64,000 nucleotides of DNA from Nostoc linckia FACHB-104 (GCF_014696615.1 NZ_JACJQJ010000014.1:62001-126000); one strand, 5' to 3'. Shown: positions 25,209-35,194, counted from the first letter of the stretch. The notes: generated from the letters alone by a model not told the origin. A program made the numbers and translations.

Positions 25209-27038
25209 ATGAAAATTTTGCTGATAGAGGATGATTTGTTACTCAGTCAGTTATTGGCAGAGTTTCTGAGTGCAAATCATTACACTATCGATTTGGCAAA
25301 TAATGGGCAAACTGGGCTAGCGCTAGCCATGACGGCTGAATATGACTTAATTTTACTAGACTGGCATATTCCCCAAGTGGATGGGATTAGTTTGTGTCGG
25401 CAGTTGCGATCGCTTGGCTATAGTAAACCAATTTTGTTACTCACAGCGAATAATTCTAATGCAGATATTGTGGCAGGTTTCGATGCTGGGGCTGATGATT
25501 ATGTGATCAAGCCTTGTGAACCAGAAGCATTACTGGCAAGAATTCGGTCTTTATTGCGCCGTAGTGGGGCATTTTCATCTTCTAAGTTAACTTGGGGTAA
25601 TCTGTGCCTAGACCAAATATCTGGTAAAGTTACTTACAACGCTCAGGTAATTTCCCTGACGGTTACAGAACACAATCTACTGGAATTGTTTTTACAAAAC
25701 CCCAATCGCATTTTTAGCCGCAGGGTAATCTTAGATAGACTTTGGGGATTTGACGATGCGCCGATTGAGAACGCCGTGACGACGCATATTAAGGATTTGC
25801 GTAAAAAACTCAAAGCCGCAGGGATGACGGAGGATATTTTAGAAACAGTATATGGTATTGGTTATCGCTTACAACCTGCGCCCACTCCTGCATCTATTGC
25901 AGAACATAAAAATGGTGAAAAACAACCCCATACTCAAGATTTAACAGCCATTAATCGAGTATTAGAACGATTAACTAATTCCTTGAATCATCGAGTAGTG
26001 GTGCTGGAAGAAGCGAAAACTGCACTCTTAGAGGGAAATTTACACCAAGATTTACAGCAACAAGCGAAGCATGAGGCTCACAAGCTAGCTGGCTCGATGG
26101 GGTCTGTTGGCTATTTCCAAGGTTCTCAACTGGCGCGGACATTAGAAAATTTACTCAGCAGCGATCGCACTTTCACAGATGATGAAATTACACAATTTTG
26201 CCAATTAGTTAAGGCATTGCAACAAGAGTTAACGAAGCCGCCAATTCCGGCGATCGCGCACCCAAGTGCGCCGCGTCAAACTCATGTTGTGTTAGTGATT
26301 GATGATGATACTCTGCTGACTGAGCGTTTATTGATAGAAGCAGAGGCTTGGGGAATGGAAATTAAAATCGCGGCTAATTTAACCACAGCTCGCGCCAACC
26401 TCACTTTAGCAACTCCTGACGCTGTTTTACTAGACTTGAGCTTTCCTGATACAGAAGAAGACGGCTTAAGCCTACTGCGGGAACTCACAGAAAAATTGCC
26501 GCATTTACCAATTGTGGTTTTTACGGCACGAGATAGCCTCGCTGATAGATTGGCGGTTTCACGCTTAGGCGCACGGCAATTTTTACACAAACCCGCCACT
26601 ACTGAGCAAATTTTTCAAGCGATCGCCCGTGTTTTAACTCAGCCAAAAATCACAGAAGCTAAGGTCTTAATTGTAGACGATGACCCTTTGATGCTGGCTG
26701 CATTAGCCGCCTTACTAACTCCTTGGGGACTGGAGGTGACAACATTGAACGAACCACAGCAATTTTGGCAAGTTTTAATTACAACATCACCAGATATTGT
26801 GGTGCTAGATGTAGAAATGCCTGAAATTAGTGGTTTAGAATTGTGTCAAATTGTGCGACAGGATGCTCAATGGGGCGATTTGCCGCTTTTGGTAGTCACA
26901 TTCCATACCGAAGCCGAATTCCTTCAACAAGCATTTGCCGCCGGAGCCGATGATTTTATTACCAAGCCAGTGTTAGGGCCAGAATTGGTAACAAGGGTAC
27001 TGAGTCGCATTGAGAGAGTGCGTTCTTTAAGGGGATGA
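25209..27038 (+). CDS. Five-domain response regulator, RcaC-like (REC-wHTH-Hpt-REC-REC)
   Basis: 609 residues from ATG 25209, which has AAGGA nine bases upstream. The domains are receiver 1 (acceptor D51, LLDWHIP; K101), an OmpR-type winged helix (about 128-222, ending ETVYGIGYR), an Hpt domain (about 245-345, phospho-His H291 in AHKLAGSMGS), receiver 2 (D409) and receiver 3 (D534). It is a DNA-binding regulator that can also act as an intermediate in a multistep phosphorelay. The layout resembles RcaC of complementary chromatic acclimation but has an additional receiver. It lies directly upstream of a cyanobacteriochrome-like kinase and a 124-residue receiver, all on the same strand, which makes a pathway likely. 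Target genes are unknown. Confidence 0.9.
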   Translation: MKILLIEDDLLLSQLLAEFLSANHYTIDLANNGQTGLALAMTAEYDLILLDWHIPQVDGISLCRQLRSLGYSKPILLLTANNSNADIVAGFDAGADDYVIKPCEPEALLARIRSLLRRSGAFSSSKLTWGNLCLDQISGKVTYNAQVISLTVTEHNLLELFLQNPNRIFSRRVILDRLWGFDDAPIENAVTTHIKDLRKKLKAAGMTEDILETVYGIGYRLQPAPTPASIAEHKNGEKQPHTQDLTAINRVLERLTNSLNHRVVVLEEAKTALLEGNLHQDLQQQAKHEAHKLAGSMGSVGYFQGSQLARTLENLLSSDRTFTDDEITQFCQLVKALQQELTKPPIPAIAHPSAPRQTHVVLVIDDDTLLTERLLIEAEAWGMEIKIAANLTTARANLTLATPDAVLLDLSFPDTEEDGLSLLRELTEKLPHLPIVVFTARDSLADRLAVSRLGARQFLHKPATTEQIFQAIARVLTQPKITEAKVLIVDDDPLMLAALAALLTPWGLEVTTLNEPQQFWQVLITTSPDIVVLDVEMPEISGLELCQIVRQDAQWGDLPLLVVTFHTEAEFLQQAFAAGADDFITKPVLGPELVTRVLSRIERVRSLRG

Positions 27039-27079
27039 GGGAGCTGAGGAGACAAGGGGAAAGGGGGACAAGGAGAAAT

Positions 27080-27190
27080 CAATACTGCTCGGTTAAGGAT
27101 TTTCTACTCGGAATTGAGTTTGGGGAAAAGGTTAAAGGGTAAGGGTTAAAGGTTTTTTTTGCCCCTTTTCCCCTTAACCGACAAGTATCG
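27080..27190. mobile_element. 10-bp-TSD MITE family, copy B
   Basis: The 111-bp element begins CAATACTGCTCGGTTAAGG and ends CCTTAACCGACAAGTATCG. A perfect 10-bp duplication AAGGAGAAAT flanks it (27070-27079 and 27191-27200). It lies between the regulator and the kinase genes. Confidence 0.9.
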
Positions 27191-27259
27191 AAGGAGAAAT
27201 TTATATTACCCATTCCCCATTACCCATTCCCCACACCCTCTAAGCTATAAGAAAAAATT

Positions 27260-30200
27260 ATGAAAATCTATTCTAAATTATTATCTTATGGGGTGGCGAT
27301 TGGCTCAACGGCGATCGCGCTGTTGCTGTCGCTTTGGCTACAATCGCTGTTGTTTCAGCCCATTAGTGCGTTTTTCTATATAGCTGTCATTGTCAGTACT
27401 TGGTATGGTGGCTCTCGAGTAGGAATTGTCACAGTTATCATTTCAACAATGGCAATTGATTATTTCTTAATTCCTCCTAAATATCATCTGGGGATGAATC
27501 CACTATGGCCAGATATCTTGCGGTTAGTAGTTTTCCTTCTGGTTGCCTTGATTATTTATCTGCTGACTAGCAATTTTCTCAAAAGTAAACAGAAGATTCA
27601 AAAACTGAGCCAACAATTAGCGCAGGAAAATGCCCAACAGCTACGGATGGCTCTATCTGCAGCACAAATGGGGATGTGGGACTGGAATCTGGTAACAGGA
27701 GAAATTATTTGGTCGCCAGAACAAGAACAGTTATTTGGCTTGGCGGTTGGGGCTTTTGATGGTAGATATGAAACTTTTGAGGCTTGCTTGCATCCTGAAG
27801 ATCGCCCAACAGTTAACCAGAAAATACAACAGGCACTACAAAGTCATAGTAACTACCAGAATGAGTATCGGATTATTTGGCCAGATGGTAGCATCCACTG
27901 GGTTGAGTCTAGGGGACATGCATTTTATGACGCAGCAAATCAACCTGTGCGGATTACAGGAACTGTGATGGCGATTGATGAGCGCAAACAATCCCAAATT
28001 TCCCTGCTACAGCAATTTGAGCAACAGCGCTTAGTGATGGAAATGACTCAGCGCATTCGCCAATCGTTAGATTTACAACATATTTTACAAACCACCGTTG
28101 ATGAAGTGCGGCAATTTTTGCAGTGCGATCGCGTCATTATTTTCCAGTTTGCTCCTGATGGGAGTGGCACTGTGGTTGTCGAATCTGTTGCAGCCAACTG
28201 GACAGCTATTTTATCTACTAATATCTACGATCCTTGCTTTAACCAAGAATATATTGAACCTTTTAAACAAGGTTTAGTGACTAACAAATCGGATATTTAT
28301 ACTGCTGGGATAGATCCTTGCCACGTGCAACTCTTGGCCAATTTCCAAGTCAAGGCTAATTTAGCCGTTCCCATTTTGAATCGAGAGGAATTATGGGGGT
28401 TGCTGATTGCCCATCATTGTAAAGATGCTCGCGAGTGGCAAGCTTCAGAAATTGAACTACTGCGACAGTTAGCTGCACAAGTCAGCATCGCCATCCAGCA
28501 AGCTGATTTGTGGGCACAAGTACAAGCTGAATTGGTAGAACGCAAACAAGCCCAGAACGCATTACAGCACAGTGAACAGCGATATCGTGCATTAGTTCAT
28601 GCTTCAGCGCAGATTGTCTGGCGCACTGATGCTGAGGGGAGTAGAATAGCAGTCCCAGATAATTGGCAAGAACTCACCGGACAATCTCCAGCCGAATACT
28701 TGGGATGGGGTTGGTTGGAGGTGATTCATCCAGAGGATCGCGATCGCACTGCTCAAATCTGGCAAGAATCTTACATAAATCGCACCTTATATGAAAATGA
28801 ATATCGCATCCGCATGAAAAATGGCGACTACCGGGATTTTGCTGTTCGGGGCGTGCCAATTGTCGATACTAATGGCAACCTGCGGGAGTGGATCGGCACT
28901 TGTACAGATATTACAGAGCGTAAACAAGCAGAAATCGCCCTCCGGGAAAATCAAATTCAACTGCAGCGCCAATTGGCTGAAATCGAAACCATCTACCAAT
29001 CAGCGCCAATTGGCTTGAGCGTCTTAGATACTGAACTCCGCTTTGTCCGGATTAACCAGCGACTCGCAGAAATAAATGGGTTTTCGGTGGAGGAGCATAT
29101 TGGACGTACTATCCGAGAGTTGCTACCTGAATTAGCAGACGCAGCTGAACAATTGTTACTCCCCATTTTGTCCACAGGCACACCTGTTCTTAATGTAGAA
29201 CTAACTGGTACAACCCCAGCTCAACCAGGCGTACAGCGAACTTGGTTAGAAAGCTTTTGGCCATTAAAAGATGGCGAACGCATTATTGGTATCAGTACTT
29301 TGTGTGAAGAAATTACCCAGCGCAAACAAACAGAAATAGCATTGCGAGAAAGTGAAGCAACCTTGCGCTTCTTTTTTCAGTATGTTCCGGCTGGGATTGC
29401 TATGTTTGATCGCGATATGCGCTATATCATAGCCAGCCAAAGATGGGTAGATGACTTTCATTTTGATTCTATTGAATGGCTGATTGGGCGATCGCACTAC
29501 GAAATTTTTCCTGAAATTCCAGAGCAATGGCGACAAATTCATCAACGGTGTTTGGCTGGGGCGATTGAAAGATGTGATGAAGAATTGTTTGTGCGCCAAG
29601 ATGGTAGCCAACAGTGGATACGTTGGGAAATTCGCCCTTGGCATAATGCTACTGGTGAAATTGGTGGCATTATCATGTTTGGTGATGACATTACACAACG
29701 TAAACAGGCCCAAATTGCCTTGGAACAACTGAATACCGAACTTGAGCAACGAGTAGCAGAGCGAACAGCGCAACTTACGCAAACAAATGAGCGCTTGCTA
29801 GAAACGGTAATACAGCAGCAACAAACCCAACTTGCTCTTGTACAACAGGCACAACTACTGGATTTTCAGGCTGTCATTACGCGAAACATGGCCGAAGGAG
29901 TATGCTTGATCCGCGCTACTAATGCCATGATTGTCTACGCTAACCCTAAATTTGAGCAGATGTTTGGCTATAACTCTGGCGAACTTAACGGTCAGCATGT
30001 TTCCATTCTCAACTATGCCACCGCATCGGTAACTGCTGAAGATGTCAATCAAGCCATTCGTGCGGCTGTCTTATCAAAGGGTGAAGCCACCTATGAAGTC
30101 CATAATGTGAAAAAAGATGGTACTCCATTTTGGTGTAGTGCCACTTGTTGTGTATTCACTCATCCCCAATATGGCGATGTTCTTGTTGCGGTTCATCAAG

Positions 30201-31294
30201 ATATCACCGATCGCAAACGCATGGAAGAAGCTTTGCGCCAAAGCGAAGAAAAGTTTCGCCAACTTGCAGACAATATTCAAGCAGTGTTTTGGATCTCAGA
30301 TCTGAAAATTGGGCAAGTTCTTTATGTGAGCAAAGGCTATGAAAGGATTTGGCAAAGAAACTGCCAAAGTTTATATGAAAACCCCTTAACTTGGTTAGAT
30401 CCTATTCACACAGACGATCGCCCGCTTGTAGAAATTGCCTTTGGGGAACAAATAACAACAGGAAAATACGACATCGAATATCGGATTATTCGGCCTGATG
30501 GTTCCATCCGCTGGATTCACGATCGCGCTTTCCCTATCAGAAATGAACTCGGGGAAATAATTCGCATGACGGGAATTGCGGAAGATATTACCGAACAGCA
30601 CAAAATTGAACAGATAAAAAGTGAGTTTATTAGTATTGTCAGTCACGAACTCCGCACTCCTTTAACTGCAATTCGCGCTGCTTTAGGCTTGTTAAATAGT
30701 GGAGTCTACGACAACAAACCAGAAAAATTCAAACGCATGATCGAGATTGCGGCCATCGACAGCGATCGCTTAGTGCGCCTGGTTAACGATATTCTTGATT
30801 TAGAACGCTTAGAATCAGGTCGTGCTGTTTTAGATCAAAGAACTTATAATGCGGCTGATTTAGTTCAACAAGCAGTAGAAGGAGTACAGGCGATCGCCAA
30901 ACAGCAAAATATTACCCTAGAAGTACACCCTACTGATGCTAAAGTTTGGGCGGCAGCAGATGCAATTATTCAAACACTCATTAATTTGTTAAGTAATGCT
31001 ATTAAATTCTCACCTGCGGATTCTACTATTACTCTGAGTGTAGAACAGCAAACAGATTGGGTACTATTCCAAGTTAGCGATCAAGGGCGTGGTATTCCCC
31101 AAGACAAATTAGAAATCATTTTTAGCAGATTTCAGCAAGTAGATGCCTCGGACTCTCGTGATAAAGGTGGTACAGGCTTAGGGTTAGCAATCTGCCGTAG
31201 TATTATTGAGCAGCACGGTGGTAACATCTGGGCTGAGAGTACTTTAGGTATAGGCAGCACCTTTTTCTTTACTCTACCTTTGGCTGGGGACTAG
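27260..31294 (+). CDS. Multi-PAS hybrid-type sensor histidine kinase with DXCF cyanobacteriochrome GAF
   Basis: 1344 residues. The N-terminus has four membrane helices of the KdpD/DUF4118 type (about 10-105). Then come a PAS domain (about 128-243), a GAF domain (about 268-415), five more PAS units (about 436-555, 575-690, 698-815, 868-985 and 993-1112), a HisKA domain with H1129 (IVSHELRTPL) and an HATPase domain (NLLSNAIKF, DQGRGIP, GTGLGLAI). The GAF contains D324-P-C326-F, the DXCF motif, and C354-H355, the canonical bilin cysteine, 28 residues apart as in TePixJ. It also has the FQVKANLAVPI and LWGLLIAHHC strands of cyanobacteriochromes. It should therefore bind a phycobilin and sense light, probably in the blue/green range by subclass. 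It has no receiver of its own, so it must phosphorylate the regulators encoded on either side. Confidence 0.92.
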   Translation: MKIYSKLLSYGVAIGSTAIALLLSLWLQSLLFQPISAFFYIAVIVSTWYGGSRVGIVTVIISTMAIDYFLIPPKYHLGMNPLWPDILRLVVFLLVALIIYLLTSNFLKSKQKIQKLSQQLAQENAQQLRMALSAAQMGMWDWNLVTGEIIWSPEQEQLFGLAVGAFDGRYETFEACLHPEDRPTVNQKIQQALQSHSNYQNEYRIIWPDGSIHWVESRGHAFYDAANQPVRITGTVMAIDERKQSQISLLQQFEQQRLVMEMTQRIRQSLDLQHILQTTVDEVRQFLQCDRVIIFQFAPDGSGTVVVESVAANWTAILSTNIYDPCFNQEYIEPFKQGLVTNKSDIYTAGIDPCHVQLLANFQVKANLAVPILNREELWGLLIAHHCKDAREWQASEIELLRQLAAQVSIAIQQADLWAQVQAELVERKQAQNALQHSEQRYRALVHASAQIVWRTDAEGSRIAVPDNWQELTGQSPAEYLGWGWLEVIHPEDRDRTAQIWQESYINRTLYENEYRIRMKNGDYRDFAVRGVPIVDTNGNLREWIGTCTDITERKQAEIALRENQIQLQRQLAEIETIYQSAPIGLSVLDTELRFVRINQRLAEINGFSVEEHIGRTIRELLPELADAAEQLLLPILSTGTPVLNVELTGTTPAQPGVQRTWLESFWPLKDGERIIGISTLCEEITQRKQTEIALRESEATLRFFFQYVPAGIAMFDRDMRYIIASQRWVDDFHFDSIEWLIGRSHYEIFPEIPEQWRQIHQRCLAGAIERCDEELFVRQDGSQQWIRWEIRPWHNATGEIGGIIMFGDDITQRKQAQIALEQLNTELEQRVAERTAQLTQTNERLLETVIQQQQTQLALVQQAQLLDFQAVITRNMAEGVCLIRATNAMIVYANPKFEQMFGYNSGELNGQHVSILNYATASVTAEDVNQAIRAAVLSKGEATYEVHNVKKDGTPFWCSATCCVFTHPQYGDVLVAVHQDITDRKRMEEALRQSEEKFRQLADNIQAVFWISDLKIGQVLYVSKGYERIWQRNCQSLYENPLTWLDPIHTDDRPLVEIAFGEQITTGKYDIEYRIIRPDGSIRWIHDRAFPIRNELGEIIRMTGIAEDITEQHKIEQIKSEFISIVSHELRTPLTAIRAALGLLNSGVYDNKPEKFKRMIEIAAIDSDRLVRLVNDILDLERLESGRAVLDQRTYNAADLVQQAVEGVQAIAKQQNITLEVHPTDAKVWAAADAIIQTLINLLSNAIKFSPADSTITLSVEQQTDWVLFQVSDQGRGIPQDKLEIIFSRFQQVDASDSRDKGGTGLGLAICRSIIEQHGGNIWAESTLGIGSTFFFTLPLAGD

Positions 31295-31406
31295 GGACTG
31301 GGGACTGGGTAGAAGGGGACAAGGGGACAAGGGGAAATAACAAACACCAATTACCAATTACCAATTACTAATTACCAAATGACAAATGACAAATGACCAA
31401 TAACAA
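31295..31406. repeat. Short tandem repeats between kinase and receiver genes
   Basis: GGGGACTGGGGACTGGG-type units are followed by AATTACCAATTACC and AAATGAC units. The repeat runs right up to the start of the receiver gene, whose ribosome site is not recognisable. Confidence 0.7.
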
Positions 31407-31781
31407 ATGACTAAACAAGTATTAATTGTTGATGATGACGATCACCTCCGAGAACTGGTACAGGCTTGTTTAGAAGACTTAGGGGGATGGAAAACACTGA
31501 CAGCTTCATCGGGGAAAGAAGCGTTAAAAATTACCCAGACACAACCCATTGATGCGATTTTGTTGGATGTATCCATGCCTGATATGGATGGCTTTGCAGT
31601 ATTCGAGAAACTGCAAGAAAATACGGTTAGCCAATCGATACCAGTGATTTTATTAACAGCGAGAGTTTTGCCCAGCGATCGCGATCGCTTTGCACGCATG
31701 GGAATTGCTGGTGTCATTTCCAAACCCTTTGAACCCATTACTATTTCCCAGCAAGTTGCAGATATTCTCGGCTGGGATTGA
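31407..31781 (+). CDS. Single-domain response regulator (CheY/RcaF-like)
   Basis: A 124-residue stand-alone receiver. The acidic pocket is D9-D12 (VDDDD), the acceptor is D54 (LLDVSMPDMDG), and T83 and K106 (SKPFEP) complete the site. It has no output domain, so it would act as a phosphate shuttle or protein-interaction switch. It follows the cyanobacteriochrome kinase by 112 bp on the same strand, which matches the kinase/RcaF-type order. It is therefore the likely first acceptor, handing phosphate to the Hpt-containing regulator. That pairing is inferred from position only. Confidence 0.9.
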   Translation: MTKQVLIVDDDDHLRELVQACLEDLGGWKTLTASSGKEALKITQTQPIDAILLDVSMPDMDGFAVFEKLQENTVSQSIPVILLTARVLPSDRDRFARMGIAGVISKPFEPITISQQVADILGWD

Positions 31782-32588
31782 CTCGCAAGCGCCGATCGCA
31801 AGTGGTGAGGTGAATCCTCAATCTATGAAATAGTTACACAGTATTGATTTTGCATTTTTAACTTTTAATTCCGCTGTGCGCTATTAGTCCCGTCGGTCTC
31901 AATACTGCTCGGTTAAGGATTTTCAACTCTTAATTTGGTTTGGGGAAATGGTGTTCGCGTAGCGTCTCCGCAGGAGAAAGGGTAAGGGTTAAAGGTTTTT
32001 TCTTACCCCTTTTCCCCTTCCCCTTTTGCCCTTAACCGACAAGTATTGCGGTCGGTCTTACTAAGTAAGTCGGTCGAAATAAACTTCACTATATTAAGAA
32101 TGTCACAATATTGATTTCTTTATTAGTTCTTTATTTTTATACCTTATCTTTCTTGTGGGTGCATCAAAGTTTCTCAACTTGCAGGACAGAACTATGGGTT
32201 TTGGTCAGAAACTTGTAAAAAATATTTAAGCGTTTTACCAGTTTGAAAAAACAATGTGATCCCAATTCAAAATTCAAAATTAAGAATCTAAACAGGACAA
32301 GACTTTGAGTCTGTGTATCTGTCGCATTCTTTTTTCAAATTAGTATGACTAAGATACATACCGACCTTATTTTGATTTTTGAATTGGTATTACTTTTGTT
32401 TCCCTTCCAAGTCTTACTACTACCCAAATATCAGCACTACCATTTCAAGTGCTGATTTATTTAGAGAAAAACCATAAAAATTCGCGCGATTATGCCCAGA
32501 GGCTATTTTCGTTGCACTACTTTCTAGCTCAGTGCATTAATAAATGGCTTTCAGATGATGAATTTTAACTTTTTTGGAGCCTAATTCA
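31782..32588. other. Intergenic region with one MITE
   Basis: It contains the third miniature element (31900-32048) and an AT-rich part with no gene. A ribosome site GGAG (32575-32578) for the next receiver gene lies at its end. Confidence 0.5.
31900..32048. mobile_element. 10-bp-TSD MITE family, copy C
   Basis: The 149-bp element begins CAATACTGCTCGGTTAAGG and ends CCCTTAACCGACAAGTATTG. The flanks are CCGTCGGTCT (31890-31899) and CGGTCGGTCT (32049-32058), a 9/10 direct duplication. It is longer than the other copies because it carries an internal GTTCGCGTAGCGTCTCCGCA segment. Confidence 0.85.
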
Positions 32589-33029
32589 ATGAAGACTGTA
32601 GACAAAATCGCTATAAATACCAAAAAAATCTTACTCATAGATCATGAATTAATTGTCCGAGAGGTTTTGGAACTGTGCTTCCACGATTTAGCGAAATGGG
32701 ATGTACTTACAGCCGATTCGTCATTCTCAGGATTGGAACAAGCAGAGATGGAACGGCCTGATGCAATTGTCTTGGATATTGAAATGCGTGGCAGTTTTAT
32801 GTTTCTGCAACAACTCAGAAGTAATCGCAAAACTCAAGCAATTCCTGTTGTCATACTGAGTGCAAATGCGAAATGGCTAGATCCAAAATTTCTGCAACAG
32901 TATAAAATTTCAGGTATCATACTGAAACCATTCAATCCAGTTACTCTACCTGTGGAAATTGCTCAACTGTTGAATTGGAATTCTAATATACTACTTGATT
33001 CAAAGAATAATCTAAAATCTACAATTTGA
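32589..33029 (+). CDS. Single-domain response regulator with extended tail
   Basis: A 146-residue receiver starting MKTVDKIAINTKK, with GGAG ten bases before ATG 32589; the earlier TTG at 32574 is not needed. The acceptor is D63 (VLDIEMRG) and the lysine lies in ILKPFNP. The acidic pair of the pocket is changed (LIDHE rather than DD), and the usual MPxxDG after the acceptor is replaced by MRGSF. The tail of about 20 polar residues (SNILLDSKNNLKSTI) is not part of the fold. It may be regulated differently from the receiver at 31407. The cognate kinase is not known. Confidence 0.85.
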   Translation: MKTVDKIAINTKKILLIDHELIVREVLELCFHDLAKWDVLTADSSFSGLEQAEMERPDAIVLDIEMRGSFMFLQQLRSNRKTQAIPVVILSANAKWLDPKFLQQYKISGIILKPFNPVTLPVEIAQLLNWNSNILLDSKNNLKSTI

Positions 33030-33297
33030 TGAGGTACAAATTATTGTAAGGAAGGGCACACATCCGTGCGCCCTTACATAAACCGCGTCTATTTTGAAAC
33101 ACTTAGTTTTTGAGAATCGGGTTTTATTCGTAACTCCTACAAGCTTCCCTATTGATTTTTGAAAAACTCTCGTTCTCAAGCTAGATGAGGTTTATGTAAT
33201 TAAATTTACCTGATAAATATAGAGACCATATTTGATTTTTGCGAAGCTGTTCCCTTCCTTGATTATTAATTCCTGACTCTTGTTATTTTTTTACGCA
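33030..33297. other. Intergenic region with small hairpin
   Basis: AAGGGCACACATCCGTGCGCCCTT (about 33052-33075) forms a stem with one mismatch, but no T-tract follows. It is the kind of dispersed hairpin common between genes in this group. It lies between convergent receivers. Confidence 0.4.
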
Positions 33298-33693
33298 TCA
33301 TGATATAATGTAATTCCACTCAGTCGCTATTTTAATGGCACTTAGTAGATCTTCGGGAGTATAAGGCTTAGTTAAATAAACATCAGCACCTTGTTTCCTA
33401 GCCCATGCATGATGAACTGCCTGATTTTTATTACTACAGATCACAATTGGCATTTTTTGACTACTTAAATTTATTTTCAGGAAGCGGCACAATTCAAATC
33501 CACTCATTCCTGGCATCACCACATTAGTAACAATTGCATCTGGTCTTTCCTCTAATGCTATTTCCAAAGCCTCTTTAGCACCAGAAGCTTTAACTATTTT
33601 GTAACCCCAATCTCCGAGATAATAACTCATCAGTTCCCATTCTCGCAGAGAGTCTTTGACAATGAGAATTTTGCCAGCCCAAGTAATACCCAA
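33298..33693 (-). CDS. Degenerate receiver-domain protein lacking the phospho-acceptor Asp
   Basis: A 131-residue receiver fold. The acceptor position is N57 (IVTNVVMPGMSG) instead of Asp, and the acidic pocket is reduced (IVKDS), while the lysine (LTKPYTP) remains. It is therefore unlikely to be phosphorylated in the usual way and may act as a constitutive interaction module. The start is TTG 33693, supported by GGGAGG seven bases upstream. It follows patA by 58 bp on the same strand and is probably co-transcribed. A role in heterocyst patterning is possible but only inferred from the neighbour. Confidence 0.85.
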   Translation of the reverse strand: MGITWAGKILIVKDSLREWELMSYYLGDWGYKIVKASGAKEALEIALEERPDAIVTNVVMPGMSGFELCRFLKINLSSQKMPIVICSNKNQAVHHAWARKQGADVYLTKPYTPEDLLSAIKIATEWNYIIS

Positions 33694-33751
33694 CCCTCAA
33701 CCTCCCAAAAAAATAAGTAGGTTTGGTATTGTTATACTTCTGATTGCGAAA

Positions 33752-34879
33752 TTACACCATGTGTTGAAAGATAATTTTCAACAAATCCCCTTGCGTAAAA
33801 GGTTTAGTCAAATATCCAGAAGCCTTGACTATCTTGGCTTTGGCTCTATCAATCAACCCTGTTTTAGCTGTAACCATAATTACAGGAGTATTTTTAAATT
33901 GGGAATGTTTACGCAATAAAGAACATAATTCATACCCATCGAGATGTGGCATGTTAATGTCTAATAAAATTAAGTCAGGTTTGGTGCGAAGAATTTCCAT
34001 TAAAGCTTTTAATGAATCTGTAACTCCAATCACAGAAAACATCTGCTCATCTAGAAAGCTTTTAATAGCATTTAATACGCTGGGGCTATCATCAATGCAG
34101 AAGATGGTATATAGTTTTTGGTCTGTAGTAGCAGGCTCAAGTTGATGAAATTGAGGATCTGTCTGTTGAAGGTTCGCAGTTAAATTATCAGATGTTTCTG
34201 CAACTTGATTGCTAGCTTGTCTTGGGAATGCTGGTGGATTTGTAATTGGAGATTGTAATGGTACTTGACGTGCAAATTGCGACCCTGGCTTGGGGGAAAA
34301 TTGAGATTTAAGATGACCTTGAGATAGTGATGATTTATCTCCAAAAGGAGCTGATCCTCTATATTTTTGGCACTGTTCAACTAGTAAGCGTAAATTGAGA
34401 TAACAAAACTTTGGCAAGTCATCTAAAAAGCTTTCGGGAATAAATTCGTAGCTACCTTCTTCCAGCTTCAAAAATGAATCGAGAACTTCTAAGGCTAATT
34501 GTTCAATAATAATCCCTGCTTGGGAAGAACTAATATATTTCTGATTAACTAACCAACAAATAGCTAGATAATCTGGATTTGGTATTGCCTGATTTTCGAT
34601 CCCAGTTTCAAATATCGCCCGCAACTGCTGATCAATTCCTTTAGGAAGAGTGGAAATTTGCTGACTCAATCGTTGCAAGTTTCTGTAAAGTGACTCAAAC
34701 ATTTTCTCTGAGTAGCAGGCATAAATCAGTTTACCTTCCTCTATATATATTGACCAAGAACCTGATGAGCTGAATACTTGTAAACACCCAGTTACAGATT
34801 TATTTGTGATTTTTTTTAAGAGAGATAAGGGCTGTATCTTTTGAAAAAACCTGTATCTACTAATAGGAAGTGTCTTCAT
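33752..34879 (-). CDS. patA: Heterocyst pattern-formation regulator PatA
   Basis: 375 residues. The N-terminal PATAN domain (about 1-180) reads MKTLPISRYRFFQKIQPLSL, IYIEEGKLIYACYS and NPDYLAICWLVNQKYISSSQ, very close to my memory of Anabaena PatA. A low-complexity Gln/Pro linker (about 185-250) leads to a C-terminal receiver with acceptor D307 (LLDINMPHLDG) and K353 region (LTKPFTQG). In Anabaena, PatA is needed for heterocysts at internal positions of the filament and acts with HetR. The start ATG 34879 matches the known N-terminus. It is followed by a degenerate receiver gene and preceded by a long regulatory-looking gap. Confidence 0.93.
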   Translation of the reverse strand: MKTLPISRYRFFQKIQPLSLLKKITNKSVTGCLQVFSSSGSWSIYIEEGKLIYACYSEKMFESLYRNLQRLSQQISTLPKGIDQQLRAIFETGIENQAIPNPDYLAICWLVNQKYISSSQAGIIIEQLALEVLDSFLKLEEGSYEFIPESFLDDLPKFCYLNLRLLVEQCQKYRGSAPFGDKSSLSQGHLKSQFSPKPGSQFARQVPLQSPITNPPAFPRQASNQVAETSDNLTANLQQTDPQFHQLEPATTDQKLYTIFCIDDSPSVLNAIKSFLDEQMFSVIGVTDSLKALMEILRTKPDLILLDINMPHLDGYELCSLLRKHSQFKNTPVIMVTAKTGLIDRAKAKIVKASGYLTKPFTQGDLLKIIFQHMV

Positions 34880-35194
34880 TGGGACGGCTCTAAGATAAAA
34901 GCAATATTTTTAATCGAAATTTTTGGAAACCCTTTCTGAGTATCACAGGGATCAAGCTAGAAGCGCTTTCAAAAAGACATAGTGCTTCACATCTTTGCGA
35001 GTAGAAGCAAATCTCTGCCAACTCCTAACTCCCCACTCTCTGTCACGCTAGTGCAGTTCAATGCACTATCGTTTAGTAGAACAGCCATACTATTTCTTGC
35101 CAAATAGCAAAATGGCTATACTTACTGCCAGGAAACAGTATTCCAAAAATCAGCTTTACTTTCTGTATCTTTCGCTAATCTAGCTCATCTCACA

